A stretch of DNA of 64,000 nt from Dastarcus helophoroides (taxonomy: Eukaryota > Arthropoda > Insecta > Coleoptera > Bothrideridae): positions 36,145,992 through 36,209,991 of the forward strand of contig CM053329.1 in the NCBI GenBank assembly GCA_028583605.1. The letters run 5' to 3'. The notes under the pieces were generated by a model. That model saw only the letters and a list, made by a program, of their open reading frames with translations, searched no databases and was not told where the DNA came from. How positions within the stretch are numbered: the stretch's first letter is position 1; every line of letters begins with the position of its first letter. Both the position numbers and the translations under genes were made by a program. Below, piece by piece: positions 44,816 through 57,235 of the stretch.

Positions 44816-46745
44816 AGCTCTTTAATAAATAGATTTTTCCATATCTCTAAATAGTTCAACTTTTTCAAAATTTTTTATAATTTTATATTTTATAGTTTTT
44901 CATATCCAAATATTTTTTAAAATTAAGCCTCTTGAGAATTTCGATTCTTAAACATTTCTGCTATTTTTTTTAAATTCTAAAAAATTTTCAAAATTCGATT
45001 TTTTTAGTACGACTTTCTTTAAAATGTTGACGGTATTTAAAAATTTCAATGTTTGAAAAGTTAAATCGCAGCAAGATTTGTAATATTTCTAAAAATGTCT
45101 GCATTTTTTACAATATTTGAATTGTTCTGAGAATTATGACTTTTTTCAAAATATCTACACTTTTTTTCAAAACTTGAATTCTTTTTAAATTTCAACTTTT
45201 TAAAGCATTTATCATTTTTTTAAAGTTTTGATTTTTTTGAAAACTTCCATTGAAAAAGTTGTACTTTTTACAAAAATATTTGACTCTTTTCAAAATTGTA
45301 ACTATGCAAAATTTCGAGCTTTTCCAAAACTCTAATTTTTCCTTCTTTTTAAAATATCGACTTTTCTCATAATTTTGGTTTATTCAATTCCAAACTTCTC
45401 AAATATTTCAGCTTTTCTTGAAGATTTGATTAAAAAAGTTTCAATTTTATTCAAATTCCCATATTTTTTTGAAAATTTTACTGTTTTTGAGAATTGCTTT
45501 AAATTTTAATTCCTGTAAAAAAATCGATTTTTTTGCCAATTTCTGAAAGGCTAAATATTTTCAAAAACGTAAATTTTTAAAAATTATGGCTTCAAAATTT
45601 AAGTTTTTTTTTTGAAATTTGCACTTTCCTGAAAATTTATAAATTTTTCAAAAGTTTTAAAGGAGGCAAACTATTTTTAAAAGGTGAGATGTAACAAAAC
45701 AGAAATATAACAATAAGCGAAAACTTAAGATACCCAAAATTTTAAAAAGTTCAAGATACGAAAATACACTCCAAATTACAAAACACATCGAAATTTAGAA
45801 ATTTTTCAAAAATTTCGAGGAAGTTCGAATTTTTGACTTTAATATTTTACAATTTTTAGGAATTTTATTTTATTTTTGAAAATTTTAATCTGACGTTTCG
45901 ACTTCTTTAAAAATTTCCCAATTTTCAAAATTTTTCTAAATTTTGCCCCATTTCCTAATTTAATTTCAACTTCCTTGGAAAATGTAACGTTGCAATTGTT
46001 TCAATTTTGATATTTATTCAAAATTGTGACTATTTCCGAAAAATTTTCAAAATTTCAACGTTTTTAAAAATTTTGAACTATTTTGAAATTTTACCAGTTT
46101 TTCAAATAGTAAAAGTATTAAAAACTGTCGAATTTTTTAAAATTATTACATGTTTTAAAAATATCGACTCTTTCTGGAAATCTTAGCTTTTTACCAAACT
46201 CAATTTTTGTAGTAAAATGCACATTTTTCAGAATTTTCGAATTCTTAAAAATTCTACCTTTCCTTGAAAATTTCAATCTAAAACTTCGACTTCTTTAACA
46301 ATTTCCCCAATTACTCGAAATTTCGACATTCTTTGATAATTTATGTCTATTTTCCACTTTTGTTTTTAATTAAGAAGCATTTCAAAATTTTAAAATTTTT
46401 ATATTTTTGAAAATCTCAAGTATAAGGTTTTGACTATTTTTGAAAATTTTGACTTTTTCTGCAAACCAAAAGTTGCTTGGCAATTTTGTCTTATTTTAAT
46501 TTTTTTGAAAATTTTGCTTGTTCCAAAATGTTAACAATACTTAAAATTTTCAACCTTTGATAGGGCTCCAATGAGATTATTTCAATATGATGACATTTTT
46601 TTAAAAATTTAAACTAATTTTGCAGATTTTAATTTTTCTTTTGTTGAAAATTTCGATGTTTTAAATTTCTGTTTGTTTTTAAATTGCCGACCCTTTTCAA
46701 ATTTTAGACTTGTTCCCAAAATGATCATTTTTCTGAAAGTTTCAA

Positions 46746-47279
46746 CCTTCGAATACGAATTCGTTGTATCATTTTACTCTCTACGCGTCTAAGGGGATGG
46801 ATTGCTATAACAAACAACTGACTTTTATTTATAAATAAAATATAAATTCAGTATAAAAATTAAATTAGTTTTCAATTATCTAACTTCGGAAATGACCAAC
46901 TTGCATAGACATTTCCGTTCCCTATTTAATATCCTTGGGGGGATGAATTTTCAAACTTATTTTCTTAGTGCTCACCTATGTCATATGAGGAACTCATGTG
47001 CAAAATTTCATGCTTTTAGATCCATCGACTTAACCTAGGCGTTGTGTGTAAGTGGATATTCAGATTTTTATTGAATATAATCTCTCGAAATTTTCAGTTT
47101 AAGGTAGGAACAGAAAAAAGGAACATTTCGAGTTCAGACAGGACTCGACTAGAAAAAAAAATTGAAATTCATAGAAAACTTAAAGTTCACAAGTTGAAAT
47201 TAAAAAAAATTAAATTTCCCGAAATTTGAAAAAATGAACATTCGAAAGTAAAACTCGAAATGTCGAAAAATAATTAAGT
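46746..47279. other. No gene recognised
   Basis: Moderate-complexity DNA. The words TCATATGAGGAACTCATGTG and ATCCATCGACTTAACC look like decayed coding of a mobile element, but no family could be assigned. Confidence 0.35.
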
Positions 47280-47713
47280 TTGTTCATTATGTAGCTTGAT
47301 GTTGTGAATGAAATAATAAAATATGATCTACAGTGGGACCGCTTTTTCGTAATCGCAAACTAAAATTGTGCATTTCACAGAATTTCGTTGCTTCTTTCCA
47401 CATTCATAACTAAATGTGAATTCTTCCCGCATGTTAGGGAAACATTTTGAAGTAATGGCAACATAGCAGCTCCACTCCGGCTTTGGCTGTATCTCGGAAA
47501 TTCCTAGAGTAAGCAATGCAGTGTTGTCGACTCACTAAATCTACTGCAAAGCGGCTTGGATCTTTGTATTATTGTATCCACGCGTACAGTCTATGCTAAA
47601 TATCGAGTAGTCGACTAGTGGTGGCAGTTTGGCGCTTTAGCCTTACTGTATGTAGCGGAGATCTAATATTCTAAAAACTTTTTCCTAGGATGTCTGCTGG
47701 TGAACTACCTTGA
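47280..47713 (-). mobile_element. Family B element, third copy (truncated)
   Basis: On the minus strand: CAAGGTAGTTCACCAGCAG end (about 47713), CTGCCACCACTAGTCGACTA, GGATACAATAATACAAAG, GTTGCCATTACTTCAAAATG, TTTATTATTTCATTCACAAC. It stops before the second inverted end. Confidence 0.7.
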
Positions 47714-48480
47714 AGGGTTATTCCGACTTGGTAATCCTAACCGTATCAATTTATATTGATAATGAAATGTTTTCCTTTTTTTAAGTCGAAATCAGTCATG
47801 GGATTCAGTTGAAACGCACATTACGCGTTATTCAATCAATAAGTTTTCTAACAATTTGCAAGTTATGATGAATTAAGCAACTTATTTTCAATAATTTTCC
47901 ACCATGGTTTCATTAGAGACATACAAACGAATTTTAATTCCCTATCCCCTACTCCCAATTGCAATAACTCATCATTTGTTGATTCAATTATAAGGATGAT
48001 GTGTAATTGTGTGTTTCGCTACGTTCTGGCTTTCAAATTCCACAGAGCGTAGCAATTAATTAACGGTGCAGACCTCTGCGATAGACATTGCTTGTTTTTG
48101 ATTTCATTAGTGAATTACCAAATTGTAAAAAAATTGAAGCATTTTTTGAGTGTTAGTTATCAGCCATAAATTTGTTTATCTTTTATATGTTCTGCTGTAA
48201 CCTGAAATAAGATGGTTAGCGCAGTTGAGGTCTTTGAAGTGAAAGATTGAGTTTTAATCAAATAAAAAGAGCCTAAAAGGTTCCCCTAAAAATGCTCTAC
48301 ATTTTACTAAAACTATCATGAAAATTAATTTAGCAGTTTCCAATATTAGCCCGGACAAAACATCAGCCGACAGACAGATGTATACTTAGACGCTTCAATT
48401 TTAATAATATAGACACTTCTTTTGTTGTTTTGTTCAGTATTGATTTGGTTTACATACTTTAAAATTGAAAGACTTTTATG
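47714..48480. other. No gene recognised
   Basis: Mixed-composition DNA without a credible reading frame. Confidence 0.4.
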
Positions 48481-49495
48481 TGAAAGTAGAAGATGCAAAT
48501 GATAAATATCAAATATCAGAAAGTTTGCGAATACAGTGTCATTCATTTCCCATGCAAAGGTTATAAAAAGGCATTGGATACGTCTTTAGTAATACTAAAA
48601 ATGCATAACGCAACTGAGTCTCCTATCTCTGAATACTTTCATACGTCACCTTCGGCAATCTTATTACATGAAAAGGTACATTTAGAGCCCCCATAAAACA
48701 TGATAGGTTCAGGAGCTAGGAAAAGATATCACAGGTGCATCAGCTTGCACATTGGAAACATATGCCGTTATACGGCCTCCATACATAAAGCTTTGGATTT
48801 TCGCGAACTCGATTTCAACAAAACATCATTAGCCATCACCCCTAAGTAGCCTTACGTTGCACTTATCTTAAGGTTGAAGGTCGGTTGGCTGAACATAAGA
48901 AAAAGACTCCCGTCTGCCAACGTTCCCCCATTGCTAACCCCGAAAATGTCTTTCTTCTCGCGGCTTTTTATAACCTAGAGCGCCCTACGATATTATGCTG
49001 TTTTAGGTTTCACGACCGTGGTCATCCACGTGCCCCCATACAACTTGATATAAAGAGCAACCCGGTGTTGTTAGGGGTCAAAATGGCTCTATATGATGCA
49101 GTAAAAATCAAATTGAGCCATAATAAGACCTTGTAGGGATTATTAGAGAAAGCAATACCTGACCATGAGTGTCAGTTCTAAATTACATAATATTGGGCAG
49201 CTTATGAAGTCGTGCTCTTTTTATAGAGTGTAATAGGAAAATCCAAGTTTTTTTAAACGTTTTGGATCTTATTTCTATGCAGATGTTCGCAAATTTTAGC
49301 GACAATGTTTGACTTACATTCACAACGCCAAGTAAATACGATTTATGAAAAAAAAGAAATTAAAAAAGTTTTTAATTTCCAAGTAGTAGTCCTTTAAATC
49401 TGTCAAAAAAATTTAATTAATCACTCTATAACACATCTTCCGATCGTATCAAAATTTGGATAATTTAATTTTGCTATTGAGATTTTCCCATTTAC
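48481..49495 (+). other. Decayed, possibly coding sequence upstream of the LINE
   Basis: Two short plus-strand frames (48493-48696 and 48885-49136, 67 and 83 codons) have coding-like composition but no domain I recognise. They could be remnants of LINE ORF1 or of the endonuclease N-terminus, or of another insertion. Confidence 0.3.
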
Positions 49496-49499
49496 TAGG

Positions 49500-49801
49500 A
49501 TCTTGTCATATTAAGTGATAGTGGCTGTGATGGGAATGCTCATCACATCATGTGGGGCAGCTCAGACGTTAATCCTAGAGGTGCGTATCTTTTTAAATAT
49601 TTTTCAGCACATAATATAGACATTACCAACATGGGTAATCAATCCACCTTTAAAAATGCGATTAGAAAAGCTTTAGATGTAACTCTTGCTGACCCCATCA
49701 TAATTTCTTTAATTAGAAAGTGGCATGAATCTGGAGAACCTACAATGTTGGACCACAGACACATCAGGTTTGATATAGGAGCGAAGACTAAATGCATTTA
49801 G
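49500..49801 (+). pseudogene. LINE endonuclease domain, C-terminal part
   Basis: From 49508 the sequence reads ILSDSGCDGNAHHIMWGSSD, NPRGAYLFKYFSAHNIDI, STFKNAIRKALDVTLADP and SGEPTMLDHRHIRFDIG. CDGNAHH-WGSSD, the D-x-T core and SDHR/LDHRHI are the catalytic blocks of apurinic-type (EEP) endonucleases in jockey/R1-type non-LTR elements, which nick the target for reverse transcription. The N-terminal half is missing or unrecognisable. Confidence 0.8.
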
Positions 49802-49876
49802 GACCAATGAATCCTAAGCTAACTGACTGGCTTCTTCATAAAAAATGCTTAAAGTCATTATCTGAATGAATCATTC

Positions 49877-50305
49877 GGTCAACTAAAAACGTAGTTGAAT
49901 TGAAAGTAGCCTCTAATCATCTACAGGGGCTAATAATCTCATTTAAAGAAGAGGTGCCCCCTGGAGGAATTGGGAACTCAATAAGTCAAAATAGAAGATG
50001 AGAAAACTAGGTCAACTTAGGTCAACTGAAAACGTAGTTGAATTGAAAGTAGCCTTTAATCATCTACAGGAGCTAATAATCTCATTTAAATAAGAGATGC
50101 CCCCTGGAGGAATTGGGAACTCAATAAGTCAAAATAGAAGGTGAGAAAACTAGGTCAACTTAGGTCAACTGAAAACGTAGTTGAATTGAAAGTAGTCTAT
50201 AATCATCTACAGGAGCTAATAATCTCATTTAAACAAGAGAGGCCCTTGAGGAATTGAGAACTCAATAAGTCAAAATAGAAGATGAGAAAACTATTTAAGA
50301 GAGCT
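49877..50305 (+). repeat. Three tandem copies of a 143-bp piece of the LINE
   Basis: GGTCAACTRAAAACGTAGTT starts at 49877, 50020 and 50163. Each unit carries TTGAATTGAAAGTAG, AATCATCTACAGG, and GGAATTGRGAACTCAATAAG. This is the endonuclease-reverse transcriptase linker of the LINE; the duplication arose after insertion because a working LINE has one copy. Confidence 0.9.
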
Positions 50306-51120
50306 AAAAGTAAAGAATACTAAACTGACCACACTGAATACACTGCCTCATTGAATATAATAAAGAGTTGAGAAGATTAAAGAGAAGAACCTGGAGGAAA
50401 CCTGGAGGTAGTTTTGTGAGGGGATCAATGAGTTAGCCCCAGCAAGTCTATTTGATCTTCTCAACTCTTTAATATATTAAATAAGGGCTTTCTGATCATA
50501 CTAGTGATGAGATCACTCATGTGGAACAGGTATTCTTAAGAAGCTCAACGATGAGTACGCTCAAGATCAAATGAGAAACTCAGTTATTACAATTCAGACC
50601 CATTTTCGTAGATCTACACTTATAGAAGAACGATTTTAGCAGTTCGACCTTTTTTTAGTAGTCTCTAATCATCTACAGGAGCTAAATAATCTCATTTAAA
50701 CAAGAGATGCCCTTGAGGAATTGAGAACTCAATAAGTCAAAATAGAAGATGAGAAAACTATTTAATAGAGCTAAAAGTAAAGAATACTAAACTGACCACA
50801 CTGAATACACTGCCCCATTGAATATAATAAAGAGTTGAGAAGATTAAAGAGAAGAACCTGGAGGAAACCTGAAGGTAGTTTTGTGAGGGGATCAATGAAT
50901 TAGCCCCAGCAAGTCTATTTGATCTTCTCAACTCTTTATTATATTAAATGAGGGCTTTGAGATCATACTAGTGATGAGATCACTCTTGCGAAACAGGTAT
51001 TCTTAAGATGCTTAACGATGAGTACGCTCAAGATCAAATGGGAAACTCAGCGATTACAATGTGGACTCATTTTTCTAGTTCTACTGTTGTAGAAGAACGA
51101 CCTTAGCAGTTAGACCTTTT
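50190..51120 (+). repeat. Two tandem copies of a 466-bp piece of the LINE linker
   Basis: AGTCT(A/C)TAATCATCTACAG at 50192 and 50658; both copies carry AATACTAAACTGACCACACT, AGAACCTGGAGGAAACCTG and GATGAGTACGCTCAAGATCA and end at TTAGCAGTT-GACCTTTTTTT. Translated, AKSKEY, TWRK and LNDEYAQDQMRNS recall the helical region before the LINE reverse transcriptase. Confidence 0.85.
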
Positions 51121-51639
51121 TTTTTCATTTTTAAGTTTAATCCACTTGCAAAGGTTAACCCCATTATGCCTTCAAAGCACTGCAAATAGGATGCGAAAAC
51201 AAGGATAGATGGCGATGAATCACCTTCTTAAACAACGATAGGTTGTAATTTTTGGAGAACAATTCCTTTCGGAGACGAGTTCCATAGCTTGGAAGTTCTA
51301 TAGAAAAACGGGTCTCCGTGGGCAGAAGTCCTCACTGTGTCAAGCGGAACCGCACAGGAATTTGCTGTCTCCGACTATCTTGTATGCCCCAAGAATCTTG
51401 ACCTTGGGGGGATCAATCATATTAGTTCCTGCGAGCATCTTCCATGGTAGTATTTGTAGAAAAGAGGCAATTCACCAATCATCCGCCTGTGCTCTAGTGT
51501 TTTGAGAGAATCGGTCAAACTCTTGTCATCAATTAGGCGAATAACTCTTCTTTAAATTGAATCCAAAAGAGTAAAGTATGCTTTGGGGCTAAACTCCAAA
51601 CATGAGAACAGTATTCTAGTGTTGGCCTATCTTGAGCTT

Positions 51640-53180
51640 GTATAGTGTAAGTAGCTAATGAAATGTGAAGTACCTGCTGGTCGATATCCAAACAACAAAA
51701 GCAAAAGACTAGCTGGGCAAATCTTTATTTCAAATAAGGTGAAATGGGCAATTAACAAATTGCCTGACAGAGATGGAATTTTTTCAGCTCTGCTTCAACA
51801 AGGAGCTGAAGAACTTCTGTCATTACTGTATGTAATTTTTCAGGCTACATTCCAAAACTGCGAGGGAAGATTAAGGTGATCTTTATTCGTAACGCCCACC
51901 TGAAGCGTCTAAATCATGTTGCCCCATTAGCCTCACAAGTTCCCAAGAGTTACGGGGAAAATTGTAGAACATCAAATTAGAAGTGCAAACTTAATAAATG
52001 TACGGCTACATGTCAAATAATTTGCCTACCAATCTGACAAATGCACGATCAGTGCTCTAAATTGTTTGGCAACAAACATTGAAAAGACTTTCATGACAAA
52101 GAATGTGGCACTATGCACATGCATAGGTATAGGGGGTGTCCTTGACAACACCTCATATGGACCCATGAAAAGAGCGTGTGTTAAAAGGGAAATAGATTGT
52201 ACACCACTCAATTGACTCAGTCCATTCTTCAAACGCAGAAATATCTGCTTTGGCATTGGTGCTGATTCGATTCTCGTGGCAGCAGATAGGGGTTGCCTCC
52301 AAAAAGTGGTACTTTCTCTCCTTTTGTGGTCAATGATGGTTGATGATCTTCTCTGTGAGCTGATTAACTCTAACTGAAAGGTTTAAGATTATGCAGATGT
52401 CCTAGTAATTACAGTAGGGGGCAAGCACGAAGGTGTAATACATAGCCTAATACAAAATGCCATAAATGCTGCCAATAAATGGTCTCAAAAAGAGACAGTC
52501 AGACAACTATTCGTTTTATAAAAAGAATAAGGCTCAATAAAAGAGTACTCTCTTCTAATAGAAAAAAAATCTAGCCTTCAGGGTGAAGTAATACATCTCG
52601 GAATCCACCTTGACTCTAGACTCTTTTAGAATACACATCTTAAAGCGACGACGACCAGAGCTGTTGCGGTGTTACGGACAAGCTGCTCTTTAATTTATGA
52701 GTTGTGGGGGACTAAACCCGAAAATTGTCATACGTAACGGAATACCCATCATTACATGTGCCTCTTTCATATGGTGGCCAAAACCTGAGAAAAAACTGAC
52801 TCAAAGCAAGTTGCAGAAAGTTGCACTTTCTGGTTGGTTTGTCTGTTGCGATCTTATGGACATACCACTCATTAGTTGGCAAGTCATGAGGACTAAACTT
52901 GAAAATGGTCATACTTAACGGTAGTAAGACCCATCGTTACGTATGCCTTTTTCGTATGGTGACCAAAAACTGAGAAAAAACTGGCCCAAAGCAAATTGCA
53001 AAAAGTGCAATGGTTGGTTTGTTTGAGTGTAACAGGGGCTATGCACACAGCTCTATGACAGCAATGGAGGTCATACTGCGCCCTCCTCATTTGCACATCT
53101 GTGGAAAGAGGGAGTTGACCAGATGTGTAAACGAATCTATCAGACAGAAAGAATAAGAGCAGGGGCTACACAAAATTATG
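51640..53180 (+). pseudogene. LINE reverse transcriptase domain
   Basis: KVKWAINKLPDRDGIFSALL and QQGAEELLSLLYVIFQA (51740-51850) are the reverse transcriptase N-terminus. RGCLQKVVLSLLLW with MMVDDLLCEL (about 52280-52360) matches the PQG block (RGCPQGGVLSPLLW), and DYADVLVITVGGK (about 52390) is the YADD motif with one Asp lost. GLNPKIV and FIWWPKPEKKLTQSKLQKVA (52700-52830) are the thumb. Many frameshifts and stops; inactive. 52700-52850 recurs at 52887-53035 as a diverged tandem duplication of about 185 bp period. Confidence 0.8.
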
Positions 53181-53247
53181 GATTTTGTCTAGCCACATAT
53201 TTTAACACTAATAAAGTATTTTATGGCTATTTAATAGGGTTGATGTA

Positions 53248-55765
53248 GGGAGACAGTTGGCAATGGAGATCACCTTAAAATAACAAAAACCGAACGCGAC
53301 CGAGCGATGCTAATGTATACTTATATGCTTGTATTGTGTCATCTTCGTTCGCGACCGACGACTGGCTTAGTTCGCGCGTCTCATTTGCGGATGGCAGGCG
53401 TGTGAAGTTTTTGCGCCATTTTCATCTAATTTTTTTGACTCGATAAATACGAAGGTAAGTCACAAAATAATAAGTATTTATTTTTGTACTTCTAATATGT
53501 AATAGTCGTAACATTTTAGTTTGCAATCCAACAGCCATTTCGTTATTATAACTTAAAATTTCTTGTCAGGTATATTTTTTCCGTCTCATTGCCCATGTAC
53601 GTAATTGGAGTCGGGTGATCCTAATTGCATACATAGTGATCCCCATTGCCTACATTAACTAACTTTGGTAAAATAGTGTTATTGTTTGTTTGTAGATGCC
53701 GAAAATTCTTGCTAGGAAGACCAATAAAGCTAAGTGGACTTTAGGCCACCTGGAAAATGTTGTTAAGCTGATTGAAGAACAAAATTTTTCAATAAGGAAA
53801 GCTGCCAAGATGAAGAACATTTCATTTGCCAGTCTTCACAAGAGGTACAAGAAAAATATAATTAAGGCACCTCGTCTCGGCCGTAATACTGTCTTTAGCC
53901 CTGAAATGGAAAAAGAATTAGCGGACACAATTAAGAAAATGGCCAACGTATTCTGCGGGTGCACTCCAAAGCAAATAAAAAGAGCCGCATTTGAATACGC
54001 TGAAGCCCTTATGCTGAAACACAATTTTAATACCGATTCGAGCCTAGCTGGACGAGTGTGGTTTGATGGATTTGTTACCAGAAATAATATTTCTGTGCGG
54101 AAGCCCGAAGCTACTAGCATTAACAGGGTTACAGCCTTCAACAGAACTGAAGTTCAACAGTTCTACAAGCTGCTGGAAGAGCTAATGGAAAAATACACAT
54201 TTTTACTAAAAAATATATACCATTGTGACGAAACCGGCATATCTACCGTCCACGATCCCGGTAAAGTATTGACTATAACAGGGCAAAAGAGAGTAGGGTG
54301 CGTAACAAGTTGGGAAAGGGGTAAGAATATAACTCTGCTCTGCGCCATGAGTGCTACTGGTGGATATGTCCCACCAATGTTTATTTTCCCCCGAAAGAGG
54401 ATGACACCGGCTCTTGAAAAGGATGGCCCAACAGGAGCAATATATAAATGTTTAGACAATGGGTGGATAAATAAGGAATTTTTCCTTCAATGGCTCAAGC
54501 ACTTCACTCAATATGCAAAACCTATTGCAGAAGAACCAGTACTATTAGTGTTAGATAATCATGCGAGCCACATTTCTCTGGCGATATATGAGTATTGCAA
54601 TGTAACTATGTCCATATGCTATCTCTACCACCTCACACCTCTCATCGCATGAAGCCATTGGATGTGTCCTTTTTTGGTCCATTCAAAGCTGCATATAGAA
54701 GACAATGCGATTTATTTATGAAGAGCTAACTTTTTCAAAGAATAACACCATATCATGATTCTTCATTGGTCAAAAAAGCATTTTCTAATGGTGTCTCCAT
54801 GAGCAAGGGCGAAGCTGGTTTCAGAGCAACGGGCATATTTCCTATAAATCTCAATGTTTTTTTAGATGAAGACTTTCTGCCAGCTGAAGTCCTTCAGTTA
54901 GAACCAATTGTTGTTCAAGATGTTGCTGACTCTATTTTAGAATCGACTTCTGCCGTTGCTGTTGACTCCGTACCACCCCACCAGCTACTATTGAGCCAGA
55001 TCGAAATAATCCTATTCCGAGCACATCCACATTTTGTCTTACCACTTCTAAACCAACGACTGACATGGCACCTAATCCTACTATTCAAAATTTCATTCAG
55101 ATGCCTAAGAAAATAACTGTTGTCAAGACAAACCAAGGAAGAAAAAAACAGCACGCAACTGTTTTGACATCTACATCGCTCAAAGACGCCCTAGTGGATA
55201 AAGAAAATAAAAAGAAGGAGGAAGCTGTAAAAAATAAACGAAAAGGAGTAGGAAAGAAGAGCAATCCACAAAAGATCAGTCGTGAAAAGGTTAAGAAGAA
55301 AATTCTACAGGACTCCAATGACACTTCGATGTTAGACGTAAATACGGACGAGTTATGTCAGGATGATGAAAATGATGATGCAGAAGGTGCAGGTAACTTG
55401 TGTCTTGTATGTGGTGAATTCGGGGGAGACAACGAGACATGGTACCGGTGCACTTCTTGTGGGCTCTGGCTCATGCCGACTGTAGTGGATTGAATTCCGC
55501 GCACAATTATGTATGCGATATGTGTTGATCACTATTGCCCACATACTGATCACCATTGCCAACCAATGTTGACAATGGTGATTAAACCTATTTTTTTTAT
55601 TTGTTGATTGTACCAAAATTAATAAACTTATGTGATAAAAGTTGATCCCAGTTGATAGTTAAGAAGGCGAAATTTATGGTTAGAATAGAACAATGAATAG
55701 TTGATTGATAAACATGTGTTTATTTCTGTTTTTGCTTAAGTGATCCCCATTACCTACATCTCCCC
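53248..55765 (+). mobile_element. Pogo/Tigger DNA transposon inserted in the LINE
   Basis: Ends GGGAGACAGTTGGCAATGG (53248) and, reversed, GGGGAGATGTAGGTAATGG (to 55765) are an imperfect inverted repeat of about 28 bp; TA at 53246-53247 and 55766-55767 is the target duplication. The LINE continues on both sides (thumb region left, RNase H right). The subterminal motif TGATCCCCATTGCC and variants occur several times at each end (53590-53665; 55526-55600). Confidence 0.88.
53696..55528 (+). pseudogene. Pogo/Tigger transposase with C-terminal PHD-like finger
   Basis: ATG at 53696. N-terminal psq-type helix-turn-helix (WTLGHLENVVKLIEEQNFSI, KAAKMKNISFASLHKRY), a CENP-B-like second DNA-binding part (GRVWFDGFVTRNNISVRKPE), then the DDE_1 catalytic core: Asp in IYHCDETGIS, Asp in LLVLDNHASHIS, and the third Asp in HRMKPLDVSFFGPFK. 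The last block lies past a frameshift near 54600. A TAA at 54727-54729 and frameshifts near 55070 and 55467 break the rest. The C-terminus is basic (KKEEAVKNKRK), then acidic, then CLVCGEFGGDNETWYRCTSC, GLW, AHADC (55469 on, shifted frame) and YVCDMC to the TGA at 55526-55528: a Cys4-His-Cys3 finger as in insect Tigger relatives. The enzyme would cut its own ends and insert at TA. This copy is inactive but recent-looking. Confidence 0.88.
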
Positions 55766-55770
55766 TACGA

Positions 55771-56660
55771 TTTCGACATTCCATTTGAAGGGGTTATTCT
55801 TAGCAGTCAAAAAAACTCATTTGTCAAACAAAAACAAAAAATGGAATCTTTATCTGGTACACATAAGGCTCCAAAATGGATAAAAGCGTTGGCATTGGGA
55901 TATATGGCCCTAACTTGAGGGCATCACAATCCCTGGGCAATAGCTGCACCTTCATCGAGACCGAAGTGCATGCCATAAATATGTGCACCCGTCAATGTCT
56001 TAAGGGATGCATTACAGGAGCTAGAATATTTACATTATCAGACAGTCAGGCAGCTCTTGAAGCTTTCCCCTGCTTTTGACTTTAAGATAGTCTGGGGGTG
56101 CAAACAATGGCTAATGGCAAATGGCAAAAAGTAATAATGTGGGTGCTCGGTCACCTGAGATTAGAAGCAAATGAAAAAGCTAATAGCCTTACCAAAAGAG
56201 GAGCCAAAGTACCATTTTGTGGACCGGAAACATTCTTTAGTAGAACTAGAAGCCATGTCTCAATGGAACTCCACAATTACGAAAAGACACAAATGAACAC
56301 TCTAAAAAATACTTCAGGTCAAAGACAAACGAAAGGATTTCTAATTAATAATTCGCCAGAGAAGGCAAGAAAGCTCAAGAAAGATTTGAGGCTCATTACT
56401 GGTCTTCTTATCGGATATTGTTCTTTGATATACCACCTCAAGAGAATAAGCAAAACAGATAATGGTCTATCTAGATTCTGTCATATTTCGGAGGAGATAG
56501 CGAAGCATATGTTGTGCAGCTGTTCCTCACTGATTGGGGGCCCTTTGGAAGGATGGAAATAACACCTGCTGAAACTGGCAGCTTAGTTCCAAGAAATATC
56601 CTAGACTCCAGGAAATGTCTGGAAGACTTTGGAATAATTTAGATTAGGATTGTCCACAAA
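55771..56660 (+). pseudogene. LINE RNase H domain and C-terminus
   Basis: FDIPFEGVIL, then IWYT*GSKM (the TDGSK motif with Asp replaced by a stop), VGIGIYGPNLRASQSLGNSC, FIETEVHAINMCTRQC, IFTLSDSQAALEA and VIMWVLGHLRLEANEKANSL: the D-E-D-H pattern of the RNase H found in jockey/I-type LINEs. GAKVPFCGPETFF and HMLCSCSSLIG follow as the usual C-terminal region. Two main frame changes. It continues the LINE split by the pogo element. The 3' end is near 56780, where family A begins. Confidence 0.82.
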
Positions 56661-56786
56661 AGAACTAAGGTGGTCGAAGTGAAGAAATGTTTCAAGAAGC
56701 CAAATGACCAGACACAAATCTACAATCTCAAAGTGGTAGTTTTCTTCACCTCTTACCCAATTTTATCGATTAGAAGTCGAACGTAG

Positions 56787-56945
56787 TTTTTTTTTGGTGG
56801 AACGGACTGGTCCTTGGTGTTGGTATCCCTTTGCAGATAACAGCTTGGCTGTCAAAACGCGTTAGAGCAATCTTTGCTGTGTTTTTTAATCTTTCCTGGT
56901 TTCAGGGGACAAGATTTATATTTTAATTTTTAGAAAGTGGTCTCA
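56787..56945. repeat. Family A, left tip fused to right half
   Basis: TTTTTTTTTGGTGGAACGGA, CTGGTCCTTGGTGTTGG, then GCAGATAACAGCTTGGCTGT, AAAACGCGTTAGAGCAAT and TTTCAGGGGACAAGATTT; most of the left half is deleted. Confidence 0.7.
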
Positions 56946-57049
56946 TATTATTTTAATCAACTAGCGTCAAGGCAAAGACCACTTTATCCTTAAATAGGGC
57001 TGCTTCTTGAGTAAATCACCATAAGATAAGTATTCTTAAATTGATATAC

Positions 57050-57235
57050 CTTGGCCCCTGAAACCAGAACATTAAAAAACACAACATCAGAGAGTGTCTC
57101 TCTAAAGACGTCTTGACAATCGAAACGCGTTAGAGCAGCTGTTGTGTTTTTTAATCCTTCTTGGTTTCATGGAACTAGATTTGTATATCAATTTTTCAAG
57201 GTAACCAAGGACCAGTCCATTTCACAAAAAAGACT
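57050..57235. repeat. Family A inverted dimer, shortened
   Basis: The left half is reduced to GGCCCCTGAAACCAGAAC and AAAAAACACAAC. The right half includes GACAATCGAAACGCGTTAGA, TTGTTGTGTTTTTTAATCC and AACCAAGGACCAGTCC. Confidence 0.7.

Larger units (their letters stand above)
42720..46745. repeat. Mostly T-rich cryptic simple-sequence block
   Basis: AAAATTTCGACTTTTT-type motifs, T-rich on the plus strand from 43.2 kb on, interrupted by the family D repeat at 44515-44815. No gene. Confidence 0.65.

Noticed and set aside
53836..54459. Minus-strand frames of about 100 codons
   Set aside because: Antisense shadows of the pogo transposase.
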